From Celeribacter sp. PS-C1 (GTDB lineage Bacteria; Pseudomonadota; Alphaproteobacteria; Rhodobacterales; Rhodobacteraceae), in contig NZ_JAHXRW010000013.1 in assembly GCF_019429625.1 (NCBI RefSeq), positions 1-64,000 of the forward strand: DNA of 64,000 bases, given 5' to 3'. Under the pieces are notes generated by a model. The model was not told the origin of the DNA and did not search any database. It saw nothing but the letters and a program-made list of their open reading frames with translations. Shown one piece after another: positions 48,652 to 57,847 of the stretch (its first letter is position 1; each line of letters starts with the position of its first letter). The position numbers were made by a program, and so were the translations under genes.

Positions 48652-50567
48652 AACGAACGCCTACGGAAAACGCCGCCTCCTCGCGCAAGATCACCCGCCG
48701 CGCCCTATTTCTGGGCGGTTCTCAGGTGGCCTTCATGGGCGCTTTGGGCCTGCGCATGCGCTATCTTCAGGTCGATCAGGCCGACACGTTCCGACTTTTG
48801 GCCGAGGAAAATCGCATTCGCGATTTCCTTTTAGCGCCCGCACGCGGGTTGATTTACGACCGAAACGGCGCGCTTTTGGCCGAGAACGAACAGACGCTTC
48901 GAGTTGTGATCCGCAAAGAAGACGCCGCCGAATTGGATGCCGTTCTCATCAAACTCCAAGAGTTGATCGGCATCACCGCCGAAGATCAGGCGCGCGTACG
49001 TGACGAGCTTAAAAAAGCCGGCCCCTCCGCCCCCGTGATCATCGCGGATCGACTAAGTTGGGAGGATTTCTCTCTCGTCTCCGCCAATGGCCCCGCGCTA
49101 CCAGGGGTCACGCCCGAGGTCGGCCTGTCGCGCTACTACCCGCTGCACAGTGATTTCGCACACCTCGTCGGCTACGTCGGTCCGGTGTCCAGCTATGACA
49201 TTTCCCGGATGGACACGGTCGATCCGGTCTACAAAATTCCGAAATTCCAACTTGGCAAATTCGGCATCGAAGCAAAACTCGAAGACACACTCAAGGGCAA
49301 GGCCGGGCTCAGACGTGTCGAGCAGAACGTGCACGCCCGGATCATCCGCGAGCTGGACCGCCAAGAGGGCCAGCCCGGCGCGAATGTGCAGCTGACCGTC
49401 GATCACAAAGTGCAGAACTTCGTTCAAGCGCGTCTGGGTGCCGAGAGTGCCGCCGCCGTGGTGATCGACGTGCAAACCGGCGACATCATCGCCGCGGGAT
49501 CGACCCCTGCGTTTGATCCGAACCTGTTTGTGCGCGGCATTTCCGTGCCGGATTACAACGCGCTCTTGGAAAACGACCACCGGCCCCTGCCCGCGAAATC
49601 CGTGCAAGGCGCCTATCCCCCCGGCTCCACCTTTAAAATGGTAACCGCAATGGCCGCACTTGAGGCGGAGGTGACCACGCCCGACGAGACCGTGCGCTGT
49701 CTTGGCCATACGGAAGTTGGCGGGCGGCGGTTCCATTGCTGGAAACGTGCGGGCCATGGCAACGTGAACCTCGTCGGCTCGCTGCGCCATTCCTGCGACG
49801 TCTATTATTACGAGATGGCCCAGCGCGCAGGCATCGATCAAATCGCGGCGATGGGGCGGCGTCTCGGCCTCGGGCAGACCTACGATCTGCCGCTCTCCGG
49901 GATCAACTCGGGTCTCATGCCGGACAAACAATGGAAACTGGCCAATCGCGGTGCAGATTGGGTCGTCGGCGACAGCCTCAACGCCTCCATCGGTCAGGGG
50001 TTTGTCTTGGCAACGCCGATGCAGCTTGCTGTGATGACCGCCCGGATCGCCACCAACCGCGAAGTGATCCCGCGCATCGTGCGCTCCATCGACGGGGTCG
50101 AACAACCTGTTCAGGGCGGCGGCGACTTGGGCCTCAACGAAAACATGTTGCGCGCCGTGCGTCAGGGCATGTTCGAAGTCTCGAACTCCAATCGCGGCAC
50201 GGCCTACGCCTCGCGGATCGCCGATGAGACCCTGCGCATGGCGGGCAAGACCGGGACCTCGCAGGTGCGCTCGACCGTGGTGAACAACAACAACGTGCCT
50301 TGGGAAGAGCGAGACCATGCGCTGTTCGTCGCGTTTGCCCCCTATGATGCGCCGCGCTACGCCATTTCCGTGGTGGTCGAACATGGCGGCGGCGGCTCCT
50401 CTGTTGCCGCACCTATCGCACGCGACCTGATGCTGTTCGCACTCCATGGTGCTGTGCCGCCGATGGAATCCTACCCGAGCTCGCAGCGCAACACGATCCG
50501 CGAGCGCTTCCGCACCCTGCCCCTGATCGGCAATGACGTGGAGAGCGACGAGAGGAGCCAAGCATGA
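48648..50567 (+). CDS. mrdA: penicillin-binding protein 2 (elongasome transpeptidase)
   Basis: A 639-residue class B penicillin-binding protein. A membrane anchor lies near residues 20-40, followed by the pedestal domain. The transpeptidase domain has the active-site PPGSTFKMVTAM (SxxK, about 324-335), the SCD triad in LRHSCDVYYYE (about 383-393) and AGKTGTSQVRS (KTG, about 532-542). It crosslinks peptidoglycan during rod elongation together with RodA, encoded next with an ATGA overlap. Confidence 0.96.
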   Translation: MKRTPTENAASSRKITRRALFLGGSQVAFMGALGLRMRYLQVDQADTFRLLAEENRIRDFLLAPARGLIYDRNGALLAENEQTLRVVIRKEDAAELDAVLIKLQELIGITAEDQARVRDELKKAGPSAPVIIADRLSWEDFSLVSANGPALPGVTPEVGLSRYYPLHSDFAHLVGYVGPVSSYDISRMDTVDPVYKIPKFQLGKFGIEAKLEDTLKGKAGLRRVEQNVHARIIRELDRQEGQPGANVQLTVDHKVQNFVQARLGAESAAAVVIDVQTGDIIAAGSTPAFDPNLFVRGISVPDYNALLENDHRPLPAKSVQGAYPPGSTFKMVTAMAALEAEVTTPDETVRCLGHTEVGGRRFHCWKRAGHGNVNLVGSLRHSCDVYYYEMAQRAGIDQIAAMGRRLGLGQTYDLPLSGINSGLMPDKQWKLANRGADWVVGDSLNASIGQGFVLATPMQLAVMTARIATNREVIPRIVRSIDGVEQPVQGGGDLGLNENMLRAVRQGMFEVSNSNRGTAYASRIADETLRMAGKTGTSQVRSTVVNNNNVPWEERDHALFVAFAPYDAPRYAISVVVEHGGGGSSVAAPIARDLMLFALHGAVPPMESYPSSQRNTIRERFRTLPLIGNDVESDERSQA

Positions 50568-51712
50568 GCTATCTCGAAAGCACGCTCAAGACGACGCCCA
50601 CGGGCATCTCAAAGGTACTTTATGTCAACTGGGCGCTCGTGCTGTTGCTCTCCGCTGTCGCTTCCGTCGGCTTTCTGATGCTCTATTCCAACGCAGGCGG
50701 CTCGTTTCAGCCTTGGGCAGAGCCGCAGATGAAACGCTTTGCGCTTGGCATGGTGGCGATGCTGATGATCGCCATGGTGCCCATCTGGTTTTGGCGGAAC
50801 ATCGCGGGTCTGGCCTATATCTTTTCCTTCATGCTTTTGATTTTCGTGGAATTTTTCGGCCACGTCGGCATGGGCGCGCAGCGTTGGATCGATCTTGGCC
50901 CAATCAAACTTCAACCCTCCGAATTGATGAAAATCTCTCTCGTGATGCTGTTAGCGGCCTATTATGACTGGCTGCCTTTGGAGAAAGTCTCGCGGCCCTT
51001 GTGGGTCCTAATCCCCGTCGTTCTGATCCTTGTGCCAACCTTCCTCGTGCTCAAACAACCCGACCTCGGCACCTCAATTCTCTTGGTCGCGGGCGGCGCC
51101 ATCGTGATGTTTGCGGCGGGTGTGAGCTGGATCTATTTCGGTGTCGTCATCGCGCTTTTCGCAGGCCTGATCACCGCCGTTTTCGCCTCACGCGGCACGC
51201 CGTGGCAGTTGCTCAACGACTACCAATATCGCCGCATCGACACTTTCCTCGACCCCTCCGCCGACCCTCTGGGGGCAGGCTATCACATCACACAGGCCAA
51301 GATCGCGCTTGGCTCCGGCGGCTGGACCGGGCGCGGGTTCATGCAGGGCACGCAATCGCGTTTGAACTTCCTGCCCGAAAAGCACACCGACTTTATCTTC
51401 ACCACATTGGCTGAGGAATTCGGCTTTATCGGCGCCTTCTCGCTTTTGGCGCTTTACGCTGGGATCATCGTCTTTTGTCTGGTCTCCGCGATGAACAACA
51501 AGGACCGTTTCGGCGCGCTTGTGACCATCGGGATCGCCGCAACGTTTTTCCTCTTCTTCGCCGTGAACATGTCGATGGTGATGGGCCTGATGCCCGTCGT
51601 GGGGGTGCCTTTGCCGCTCGTGTCCTATGGTGGCTCGGCGATGCTGGTGCTCTTGGCGGCTTTCGGCATCCTGCAATCGGCGCATGTGCACCGCCCCCGC
51701 AGCAAAAGATGA
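50564..51712 (+). CDS. rodA: rod shape-determining glycosyltransferase RodA
   Basis: A 382-residue SEDS-family membrane protein with about ten membrane segments. Diagnostic stretches are GAQRWIDLGPIKLQPSELMKISLVM (about 104-128), KQPDLGTSILL (about 164-174), LNFLPEKHTDFIFTTLAEEFGFIGA (about 268-292) and PLPLVSYGGSAM (about 346-357). It polymerises lipid II for elongation. Last gene of the mre cluster; ghrA follows seven bases later. Confidence 0.96.
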   Translation: MSYLESTLKTTPTGISKVLYVNWALVLLLSAVASVGFLMLYSNAGGSFQPWAEPQMKRFALGMVAMLMIAMVPIWFWRNIAGLAYIFSFMLLIFVEFFGHVGMGAQRWIDLGPIKLQPSELMKISLVMLLAAYYDWLPLEKVSRPLWVLIPVVLILVPTFLVLKQPDLGTSILLVAGGAIVMFAAGVSWIYFGVVIALFAGLITAVFASRGTPWQLLNDYQYRRIDTFLDPSADPLGAGYHITQAKIALGSGGWTGRGFMQGTQSRLNFLPEKHTDFIFTTLAEEFGFIGAFSLLALYAGIIVFCLVSAMNNKDRFGALVTIGIAATFFLFFAVNMSMVMGLMPVVGVPLPLVSYGGSAMLVLLAAFGILQSAHVHRPRSKR

Positions 51713-51718
51713 TTTAAG

Positions 51719-52651
51719 ATGACGCTGACCCTGCTGTTTTCCGCGCCCGACCGGATTTGGCCCGCCTATGAAGCCGTGCTGCCACAAGCCCTGAAACACG
51801 CCGGCCTCAAGGCCCGTCTCACCCGCGCGGCCCCCCCGGAAGAGGTCGACTACATCGTCTATGCCCCCAATGACGTGCTCAAGGATTTCACCCCCTACGC
51901 AAACACCAAAGCCGTCTTAAGCCTCTGGGCCGGGGTCGAGAAAATCGCCCCCAATGCGACGCTCACCCAGCCGCTCTGCCGCATGGTCGATCCCGGTCTG
52001 GCGCTTGGGATGCGGGATTATGTCGTCGGCCATGTGATGCGCTATCACCTCGGCATGGATCGTCATATCCACGGACTGAACGGCCAATGGGATCATATCA
52101 CGCCGCCGCTGGCCAAGGACCGCTCGGTGACAATTCTAGGCCTTGGAGAATTGGGCCGGACCTGTGCTGTGGCCCTTGCGCAACTTGGCTTTAACGTCAC
52201 GGGCTGGTCTCGGCGCCCCAAAGAGATTGACGGTCTCACGTGCCTCCACGGCCCCGATGGCCTCGCTCAGGCGCTGAGCACCGCCGAGATCCTCGTCACA
52301 CTCCTGCCCGACACGCCGGCAACCCAAAACACTTTGAACGCCGACACGCTTGCGCTGATGCTCAAGGGCGCGCGTATCGTGAATCCGGGGCGCGGCACTC
52401 TGATTGACGACGTTGCGCTTTTGGCGGCTTTGGACAGCGGTCAGATCGACCACGCCACACTCGACGTCTTCCGCACCGAGCCCCTGCCCGCGGATCATCC
52501 ATATTGGGCGCATCCCAACGTCACGGTCACGCCGCATATCGCCGCCGAAACCCGCGCCGACACCGCTTCCGGCGTCATTGCGGAAAACATCAGACGCTCT
52601 GAGGCGGGTGAACCGCTGCTGCACCTCGTGGACCGCAGCGCAGGGTACTGA
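51719..52651 (+). CDS. glyoxylate/hydroxypyruvate reductase A-like D-2-hydroxyacid dehydrogenase
   Basis: A 310-residue D-isomer-specific 2-hydroxyacid dehydrogenase. The NAD(P) motif is LGLGELGRTCAVALAQLG (about 139-156). Catalytic residues fit RIVNPGRGTLIDDVALLAAL (Arg region, about 220-239) and the His in TPHIAAETRAD (about 271-281). It is close to GhrA. It starts seven bases after rodA and may be read through from the mre operon, although function suggests metabolism of glyoxylate or hydroxypyruvate. Confidence 0.88.
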   Translation: MTLTLLFSAPDRIWPAYEAVLPQALKHAGLKARLTRAAPPEEVDYIVYAPNDVLKDFTPYANTKAVLSLWAGVEKIAPNATLTQPLCRMVDPGLALGMRDYVVGHVMRYHLGMDRHIHGLNGQWDHITPPLAKDRSVTILGLGELGRTCAVALAQLGFNVTGWSRRPKEIDGLTCLHGPDGLAQALSTAEILVTLLPDTPATQNTLNADTLALMLKGARIVNPGRGTLIDDVALLAALDSGQIDHATLDVFRTEPLPADHPYWAHPNVTVTPHIAAETRADTASGVIAENIRRSEAGEPLLHLVDRSAGY

Positions 52652-52705
52652 CCCGCCCCCTCGCACTTCGCGCTTGCGTTTCCTTTGTTGCGATAAAGAC
52701 TCACA

Positions 52706-53494
52706 TCACCGCAGTTTCGGCGGCGAATTCGGGTCCATCCCCGGCGCCGACGGTCCGGTCGAGATCGGTTCAGGCTCCGGCAAATCGAAACGCAGGCCAA
52801 AGCGCGCCAAAGGCGCACAGAGCGGATCGGAGGATTTGAAAAACGCGACATCCAAGGCGCCCGCCTCGACGCCCGAAAAAATCAGCGCCTCGGAGACAAG
52901 TTTCGCCAAGGCATCTTCCGCGCCGGGAATTTGATCCACGAAGGCCAAAAGGTGCGAGCGCACCCCATCTTCGTATTTCACCCCTGCGAGATAAACGAGC
53001 TTCGCCAGTCCGCCCGCGATCGCCAGTTTGGCATCCAGAGCCACGATCAGCGCTTCGGGAAGACCTGCAGGCGGGAAAATCTCTTCGGCTTTGCCATGGC
53101 CCTCGGTGGGCGCATTGCCCAGGGTCGCATGCAGCCAATCGACCGCCGCCCCCGGCAAAAGCATTTCAGACGGCGCCACGGACAGGTTTAGCCCCAGGCC
53201 ATAGCCCGACCCCGCCAGCATTTCCGCCAAAACCCGCCCCGACATAGCGGCATAGGGCGCATGGCCCGCGAATTCCGCCAGACGTTGCTCGCGGTCAAAG
53301 GCCAGCACGAAATTATCCGCCTCGACCGGAAAGACACGCGGCGAGATCGGGCCTTCGCCGTCATGTTCCTCCTCCAAAAGCAGGAACCATTCGCCATCGG
53401 CCACCCGTTCAAAAAACCGCAGACGCGCGTTGTCATCGTCGGGAGCAGCCTGCATGGCGGCATGGGCCAGATCAATCGGGGTCTGTTCGGTCAT
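52706..53494 (-). CDS. SseB-domain protein
   Basis: A 262-residue soluble protein. The N-terminal half (about 1-125), with ARLRFFERVADGEWFLLLEEE and SPRVFPVEADNFVLAFDREQRLAEF, matches the SseB N-terminal domain. The C-terminal half is acidic and resembles the SseB C-terminal region in related alphaproteobacteria. I start at MTEQTPIDLAHAAMQ because the longer frame (to 53578) runs into the glycosylase gene. Function is unknown. It is just downstream of the uracil-DNA glycosylase gene on the same strand. Confidence 0.78.
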   Translation of the reverse strand: MTEQTPIDLAHAAMQAAPDDDNARLRFFERVADGEWFLLLEEEHDGEGPISPRVFPVEADNFVLAFDREQRLAEFAGHAPYAAMSGRVLAEMLAGSGYGLGLNLSVAPSEMLLPGAAVDWLHATLGNAPTEGHGKAEEIFPPAGLPEALIVALDAKLAIAGGLAKLVYLAGVKYEDGVRSHLLAFVDQIPGAEDALAKLVSEALIFSGVEAGALDVAFFKSSDPLCAPLARFGLRFDLPEPEPISTGPSAPGMDPNSPPKLR

Positions 53495-53502
53495 CTCATC
53501 TC

Positions 53503-54081
53503 TCACAACAGCATTTGGATACGGGCGCGCAGGTCCGGCAATAGCTCGGCCTCGAACCACGGATTTTTCCTGAGCCAAGCCGTATTGCGCCAGGACGGAT
53601 GAGGCAAGGGAAAGAGACGCGGCGCATGCGCGCGCCAGTGGGTCACGGCCTTGGTCAGACTGCCTTTGTGACCCGTATGATAACGGATCGCGTGGAGGCC
53701 CACGGACAGGATCAGCTCCAGATCGGTCAGCTCCGCCATCACCTTGTCATGCCATGTGTCGCGACAGAGCGCGGGCGGCGGCAGGTCCGATCCCTTGGCA
53801 TCGTAGCCCGGAAAGCAAAAACCCATCGGCACGATGGCGATGCGGTCGCGGTCATAAAACGTTGCCTCATCCAACCCCAACCACGTGCGCAGCCGCTCGC
53901 CCGAGGCATCGGTAAAGGGCCGCCCGCTCTCATGCACCCGCGCGCCGGGGGCCTGTCCCGCGATCAGGATGCGCGCCGTGGGGCGGAACCAAACCACCGG
54001 ACGCGGGCTGTGTCGCGTGGCCGTGGCGGCAAAGCGATCTGCGCAGAGGCGACAGTTTTGGATGTCATGAGCGAGTGTCAT
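53503..54081 (-). CDS. uracil-DNA glycosylase family protein
   Basis: A 192-residue single-domain protein of the uracil-DNA glycosylase superfamily. ILIAGQAPGARVHESGRPFTDASGERLRTWLG (about 39-70) carries the family-typical GQAPG and F-DxSG features, and LPHPSWRN (about 165-172) supplies the HPS motif. I chose the ATG at 54081 because starts further upstream (to 54159) would run through the ArsR operator and promoter. It may excise damaged bases or belong to the less-studied branches of the superfamily. Confidence 0.82.
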   Translation of the reverse strand: MTLAHDIQNCRLCADRFAATATRHSPRPVVWFRPTARILIAGQAPGARVHESGRPFTDASGERLRTWLGLDEATFYDRDRIAIVPMGFCFPGYDAKGSDLPPPALCRDTWHDKVMAELTDLELILSVGLHAIRYHTGHKGSLTKAVTHWRAHAPRLFPLPHPSWRNTAWLRKNPWFEAELLPDLRARIQMLL

Positions 54082-54130
54082 TCTGGGGTTGTAGCGCGAG
54101 GGCGCATGATTGGCCACTTGACTCATTTTG

Positions 54131-54146
54131 ATATTTTTAGAAATAT
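54131..54146. promoter_or_regulatory. probable ArsR operator
   Basis: A perfect ATATTT-TTAG-AAATAT inverted repeat lies about 35 bases upstream of the arsR start in an AT-rich patch between the glycosylase and arsR genes. This is a typical place and form for autoregulation by ArsR-family repressors. Confidence 0.65.
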
Positions 54147-54179
54147 AGAAATGAATCACATCCTATGCCGGAGACCCTC

Positions 54180-54554
54180 ATGTCCGCTCCACACCTCTCG
54201 CCACAGTTTGATGACCTATCTTTGGCTGAAGCCGCTAGCCTGTTTTCAGCGCTGGGGTCCGAGCAACGTCTCATGGTTCTGCGCACCCTCTTGAGGGCGG
54301 GGCCAAAGGGGCTGTCCATCGGCGAGTTGGGCAATCGCACCGGCATCACCGGCGCGACGCTGACCCATCACATGAAAACGCTCGCCGCCGTTGGCGTCGT
54401 GAAACAGGAGAAACAAGGCCGCTCGGTGATCTGCATCGCCGCCGATTACGACCAGCTGCAAAGCCAGCTCACCGGTCTTTTGGGCGAATGCTGTGCCGAT
54501 TGCGCACCCGAGGATCGCTGTGACCGAGACCTGCCGAAAGGAACGGAGAAATGA
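54180..54554 (+). CDS. ArsR-family metal-responsive repressor
   Basis: A 124-residue winged-helix regulator. SLFSALGSEQRLMVLRTLL (about 21-39) and RTGITGATLTHHMKTLAAVGVV (about 54-75) are the DNA-binding core. The C-terminal tail has clustered cysteines (ECCADCAPEDRCDRD), a likely metal or arsenite site. CCGGAG sits six bases from ATG 54180, so I prefer it over ATG 54165. The stop overlaps the permease start (ATGA). Confidence 0.88.
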   Translation: MSAPHLSPQFDDLSLAEAASLFSALGSEQRLMVLRTLLRAGPKGLSIGELGNRTGITGATLTHHMKTLAAVGVVKQEKQGRSVICIAADYDQLQSQLTGLLGECCADCAPEDRCDRDLPKGTEK

Positions 54555-55576
54555 CTGATCTCACCCAGAGCCCGCCTCGCCTCCCGCAACTTTGGAAGCG
54601 GCTCGACAAGGCGCTTTTGGTCACCGGACTGGTGCTCTTGGCCGTGGTAATCTTTGATCCGACAAACCTGCTCCCGACCTTCAAATTCACGCTGGAAGCC
54701 CTGTGGGAAGCGGCGCCATTCCTGTTGTTTGCCATTCTCGCCACCGCCTACGTTCAGGCCACGGGCGCAGAGACCCTGTTGAGCAGAGCGTTTGAGGGCC
54801 GCGAGATGCAGATGATCTTTGTGGCGGCGCTTGTGGGGGGCATTTCGCCCTTTTGCTCCTGTCAGGTCATCCCCTTTATCGCCGCCTCGCTGGCCGTGGG
54901 CGTACCTTTGTCTGCCGTCATGGCCTTTTGGCTCGCCTCGCCCCTGATGGACCCGGCGATGTTCTTTGTCACTGCGGGCGAGTTGGGCATGGATTTCGCC
55001 ATCGCCAAAACCGTGGCTGCCGTGGGCATCGGACTTTTGGGCGGCTTGGGCGTAAAACTACTGGGCGGCACCGCTTTGTTTGCCGATCCGCTCAAGGCCT
55101 TCGACAAGCCCTCTTGCTGTGCCACCTCAGGCCTGCGTGGCAAGCCGAATTGGAGTTTTTGGCGCGACATGGATCGCATCGCGACCTTCAAATCGAGCTT
55201 TCTCAAGAACTTGTTGTTCCTCGGAAAATGGATGCTGGTGGCTTACGCGCTCGAAAGTGTGATGCTGTCCTACCTGCCCGCCAATGTGATCGCCTCCGTT
55301 ATGGGCGGCGAGGGCCTTAAACCGATCTTGATCGGCGCGGTCGTGGGCGCGCCCGCCTATCTCAACGGGTTTGCCGCCGTGCCGCTCATGTCCGGGCTGA
55401 TCTCACAAGGCATGGCCGAAGGCGCCGCCATGTCCTTTATGATCGCGGGCGGCATTTCCTGCATCCCGGCGGCCGTCGCCGTCTGGGCGCTGGTGAAACC
55501 GCGCGTCTTTGCGGCCTATATCGGCTTTGCCCTCATCGGCGCGGTGCTCGCCGGGGTGATCTGGTCAGCCTTCTGA
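54551..55576 (+). CDS. ArsP/UPF0718-type metal(loid) permease
   Basis: A 341-residue membrane protein with about eight to ten segments. It carries cysteine motifs ISPFCSCQVIPF (about 97-108) and KPSCCATSGL (about 185-194), typical of the UPF0718/ArsP permease group that exports organoarsenicals or, in some members, copper and zinc. It is translationally coupled to the ArsR regulator, so export of a toxic metal or metalloid is likely. The precise ion is not decidable. Confidence 0.85.
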   Translation: MTDLTQSPPRLPQLWKRLDKALLVTGLVLLAVVIFDPTNLLPTFKFTLEALWEAAPFLLFAILATAYVQATGAETLLSRAFEGREMQMIFVAALVGGISPFCSCQVIPFIAASLAVGVPLSAVMAFWLASPLMDPAMFFVTAGELGMDFAIAKTVAAVGIGLLGGLGVKLLGGTALFADPLKAFDKPSCCATSGLRGKPNWSFWRDMDRIATFKSSFLKNLLFLGKWMLVAYALESVMLSYLPANVIASVMGGEGLKPILIGAVVGAPAYLNGFAAVPLMSGLISQGMAEGAAMSFMIAGGISCIPAAVAVWALVKPRVFAAYIGFALIGAVLAGVIWSAF

Positions 55577-55710
55577 CCCCCCTGCGAGCGCGACCAGAAG
55601 AGGCCCGCGCTTGCTCTGAAAGCCCAGTTGAATTATCCCGACTATAGGGTTTGGCGAACATCCGGCCTCCGGATGCCTCCCAGACGGGATCGGGCTAAGA
55701 AGGGCTGAGC

Positions 55711-56991
55711 ATGTATAAGGTCTGGAATTTTGTTACCAACTATTCGCTCCTCTTGATCCTTGGTGCGATTTTGGCGCTGATCTGGGCCAATGTGGATGCG
55801 CATTCCTACCACGCTTTTGTCGAATACCCGATTGCCGAGAATTTCTTCATCGGTCACGCCCATATTGATGATCACGGCCATGTCCACCGAACATTGACGC
55901 TGCACTATCTGTTCAACGATCTCTTTATGGCCTTCTTCTTTGCCATTGCGGCAAAAGAGGTCTGGGAAGCGGTGATCCTCAAAAATGGCAGCCTGCGCGG
56001 AAAAAAAGCCGCCACGCCGCTGATCGCGACCTCTGGCGGGATGCTGGGGCCGATTGCGGTCTATCTGGGCCTCGCGATGCTCATGGGGTCCGACACCTTT
56101 GATGCGGTGAAAAACGGCTGGGCCGTGCCGACCGCCACCGACATCGCCTTTTCCTATCTGGTGGGCCGCGTGGTATTTGGCGCGGGGCATCCGGCGGTGC
56201 GGTTCCTGTTGCTTTTGGCCATCGCGGATGATGCCGCAGGTCTCGTTATTCTAGCGATTTTCTACCCCACGGGTGAGCTTGGACCGCAGTGGCTTTTGCT
56301 GTCGTTGGCCGCTGCTGTCGCGGTCTTTGTCTTCGCCAACTGGCTGCCGCGCAAAATGGATGCGGGCAATCAGCTTCGGCCCAACTCGACTTGGATGCGC
56401 AAACACCTGTCCTTCTGGCCCTATCTGATCGCAGGTTGTATTTCCTGGTATGGTTTCATGCGCGCGGGCATTCACCCGGCTTTGGGCCTCTTGCCCATCG
56501 TGCCGACCATCCCGCACGCCGACCGCGCCTTCGGCATTTTTGCCGCCGCCGAAGAGCATCTTCATGACCTGTTGAACGACATTGAACACAAGCTCAAAGG
56601 CCCGGTTGAGGTCATCCTGTTCTTCTTCGGCCTCCTGAACGCGGGCGTTGAATTCAATGCGATCGGCGATCCGACCTGGCTTGTGCTGGCGGGCCTTTTG
56701 ATTGGCAAGCCTCTTGGCGTTTTGGTCATGGGCGCTTTTGCCGCGCATGCGCTCAAGCTTGGGTTGCCTGCGGGGATGCGCACGATTGATCTCTTCGTGA
56801 TCGGCTGTGTCGCGGCCATCGGTTTTACTGTGTCGCTGTTCATCGCCGCCGTCGCCTTTGACGGCAACGCCATGCTTGGTGACACTCCGGTTCAGGCCGC
56901 CGCCAAGATGGGCGCGTTGTTCTCATTCTTCGCAGCCATCGTGTCAATCGTGGCGGGCAAGCTGTGCGGCGTTAAGAAACAATCGGCGTAA
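55711..56991 (+). CDS. nhaA: Na+/H+ antiporter NhaA
   Basis: A 426-residue antiporter with about twelve membrane segments. The start YSLLLILGAILALIWANVD is typical. The ion-binding aspartate pair is in LLAIADDAAGLVILAIFY (about 170-187), and the family motif AVPTATDIAFSY (about 139-150) precedes it. It exports sodium in exchange for protons. It is monocistronic, with no recognisable terminator seen after it. Confidence 0.95.
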   Translation: MYKVWNFVTNYSLLLILGAILALIWANVDAHSYHAFVEYPIAENFFIGHAHIDDHGHVHRTLTLHYLFNDLFMAFFFAIAAKEVWEAVILKNGSLRGKKAATPLIATSGGMLGPIAVYLGLAMLMGSDTFDAVKNGWAVPTATDIAFSYLVGRVVFGAGHPAVRFLLLLAIADDAAGLVILAIFYPTGELGPQWLLLSLAAAVAVFVFANWLPRKMDAGNQLRPNSTWMRKHLSFWPYLIAGCISWYGFMRAGIHPALGLLPIVPTIPHADRAFGIFAAAEEHLHDLLNDIEHKLKGPVEVILFFFGLLNAGVEFNAIGDPTWLVLAGLLIGKPLGVLVMGAFAAHALKLGLPAGMRTIDLFVIGCVAAIGFTVSLFIAAVAFDGNAMLGDTPVQAAAKMGALFSFFAAIVSIVAGKLCGVKKQSA

Positions 56992-57193
56992 AAGAGCCAT
57001 ATGCAGGCGCTACTGTTTCTGCACCAAGGTTACAAACTTGCGATTTGGCCGCTTTCCTGCCACATATGCGCGATCAAAAGCATTCTTGCCGCAGATGCGG
57101 CGACATATTCTGGCCGAAATGGCCGTGTAAGACAGTCCATTAAGAAGCCCCATGTAAACGTTGGGTGTTGAGGCAGTATCAGGGCGCGTAGAG

Positions 57194-57847
57194 ATGCTCG
57201 AATTTGACAATGTCAGCAAGTCCTTCTGGACGGGCAAGCAGCGCAAGGTGATCCTTGATCGCGCGTCTTTTCGTGTCGAAATCGGCAACTCCCTCGGCAT
57301 TCTCGCCCCCAACGGCACGGGCAAAACCACGATCATCAATATGATGTCCGGGTTAGAGAAACCCGACGAGGGCGAAATTCGCCGCAGCTGTCGTGTGTCT
57401 TTTCCTTTGGGCTTCATGGGTGGGCTGATCGGCAAACACACCGCGCGCGAAAACGTTCGCTTCATCGCCGAGCTCTACGATCTTGATCCCGATTACGTAG
57501 AGGCGTTTTGCCGCTGGCTCTGCGAGTTGGACGAATATTTCGAAATGCCCGTGTCGACATTCTCTGCCGGAATGCGCTCACGCTTGTCTTTCGCGCTGTT
57601 GTTGGCGCTTGATTTCGATATGTATCTGATCGACGAGGGCATGCCCTCGACGGCGGATGTCAATTTCAACCGCAAAGCAGGTAGCATCCTGCGCGAGCGG
57701 CTTGAGCGCACCACCATCGTGGTGGTCTCTCATCAGGCCGCCACATTGGAAAAATTCTGTCGTTCCGCCGCCGTTCTCAGAAACGGCCAGCTTTATATGT
57801 TCGACACGCTGGAAGAGGCAAAGGCACTCTATGACTACGAAGGTTAA
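57194..57847 (+). CDS. capsule polysaccharide export ATPase (KpsT-like)
   Basis: A 217-residue ABC ATPase of the polysaccharide-export class. It starts MLEFDNVSKSFWTGKQRKVILD. Walker A is APNGTGKTTIINMMSG (about 38-53). The signature region is FSAGMRSRLSFALLLALDFD (about 126-145), and Walker B continues MYLIDEG. The H-loop VVSHQAATLEKF is present. The upstream in-frame extension to 57161 lacks support. It overlaps the next gene by 17 bases. A KpsM permease gene is not adjacent and may lie elsewhere. Confidence 0.88.
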   Translation: MLEFDNVSKSFWTGKQRKVILDRASFRVEIGNSLGILAPNGTGKTTIINMMSGLEKPDEGEIRRSCRVSFPLGFMGGLIGKHTARENVRFIAELYDLDPDYVEAFCRWLCELDEYFEMPVSTFSAGMRSRLSFALLLALDFDMYLIDEGMPSTADVNFNRKAGSILRERLERTTIVVVSHQAATLEKFCRSAAVLRNGQLYMFDTLEEAKALYDYEG

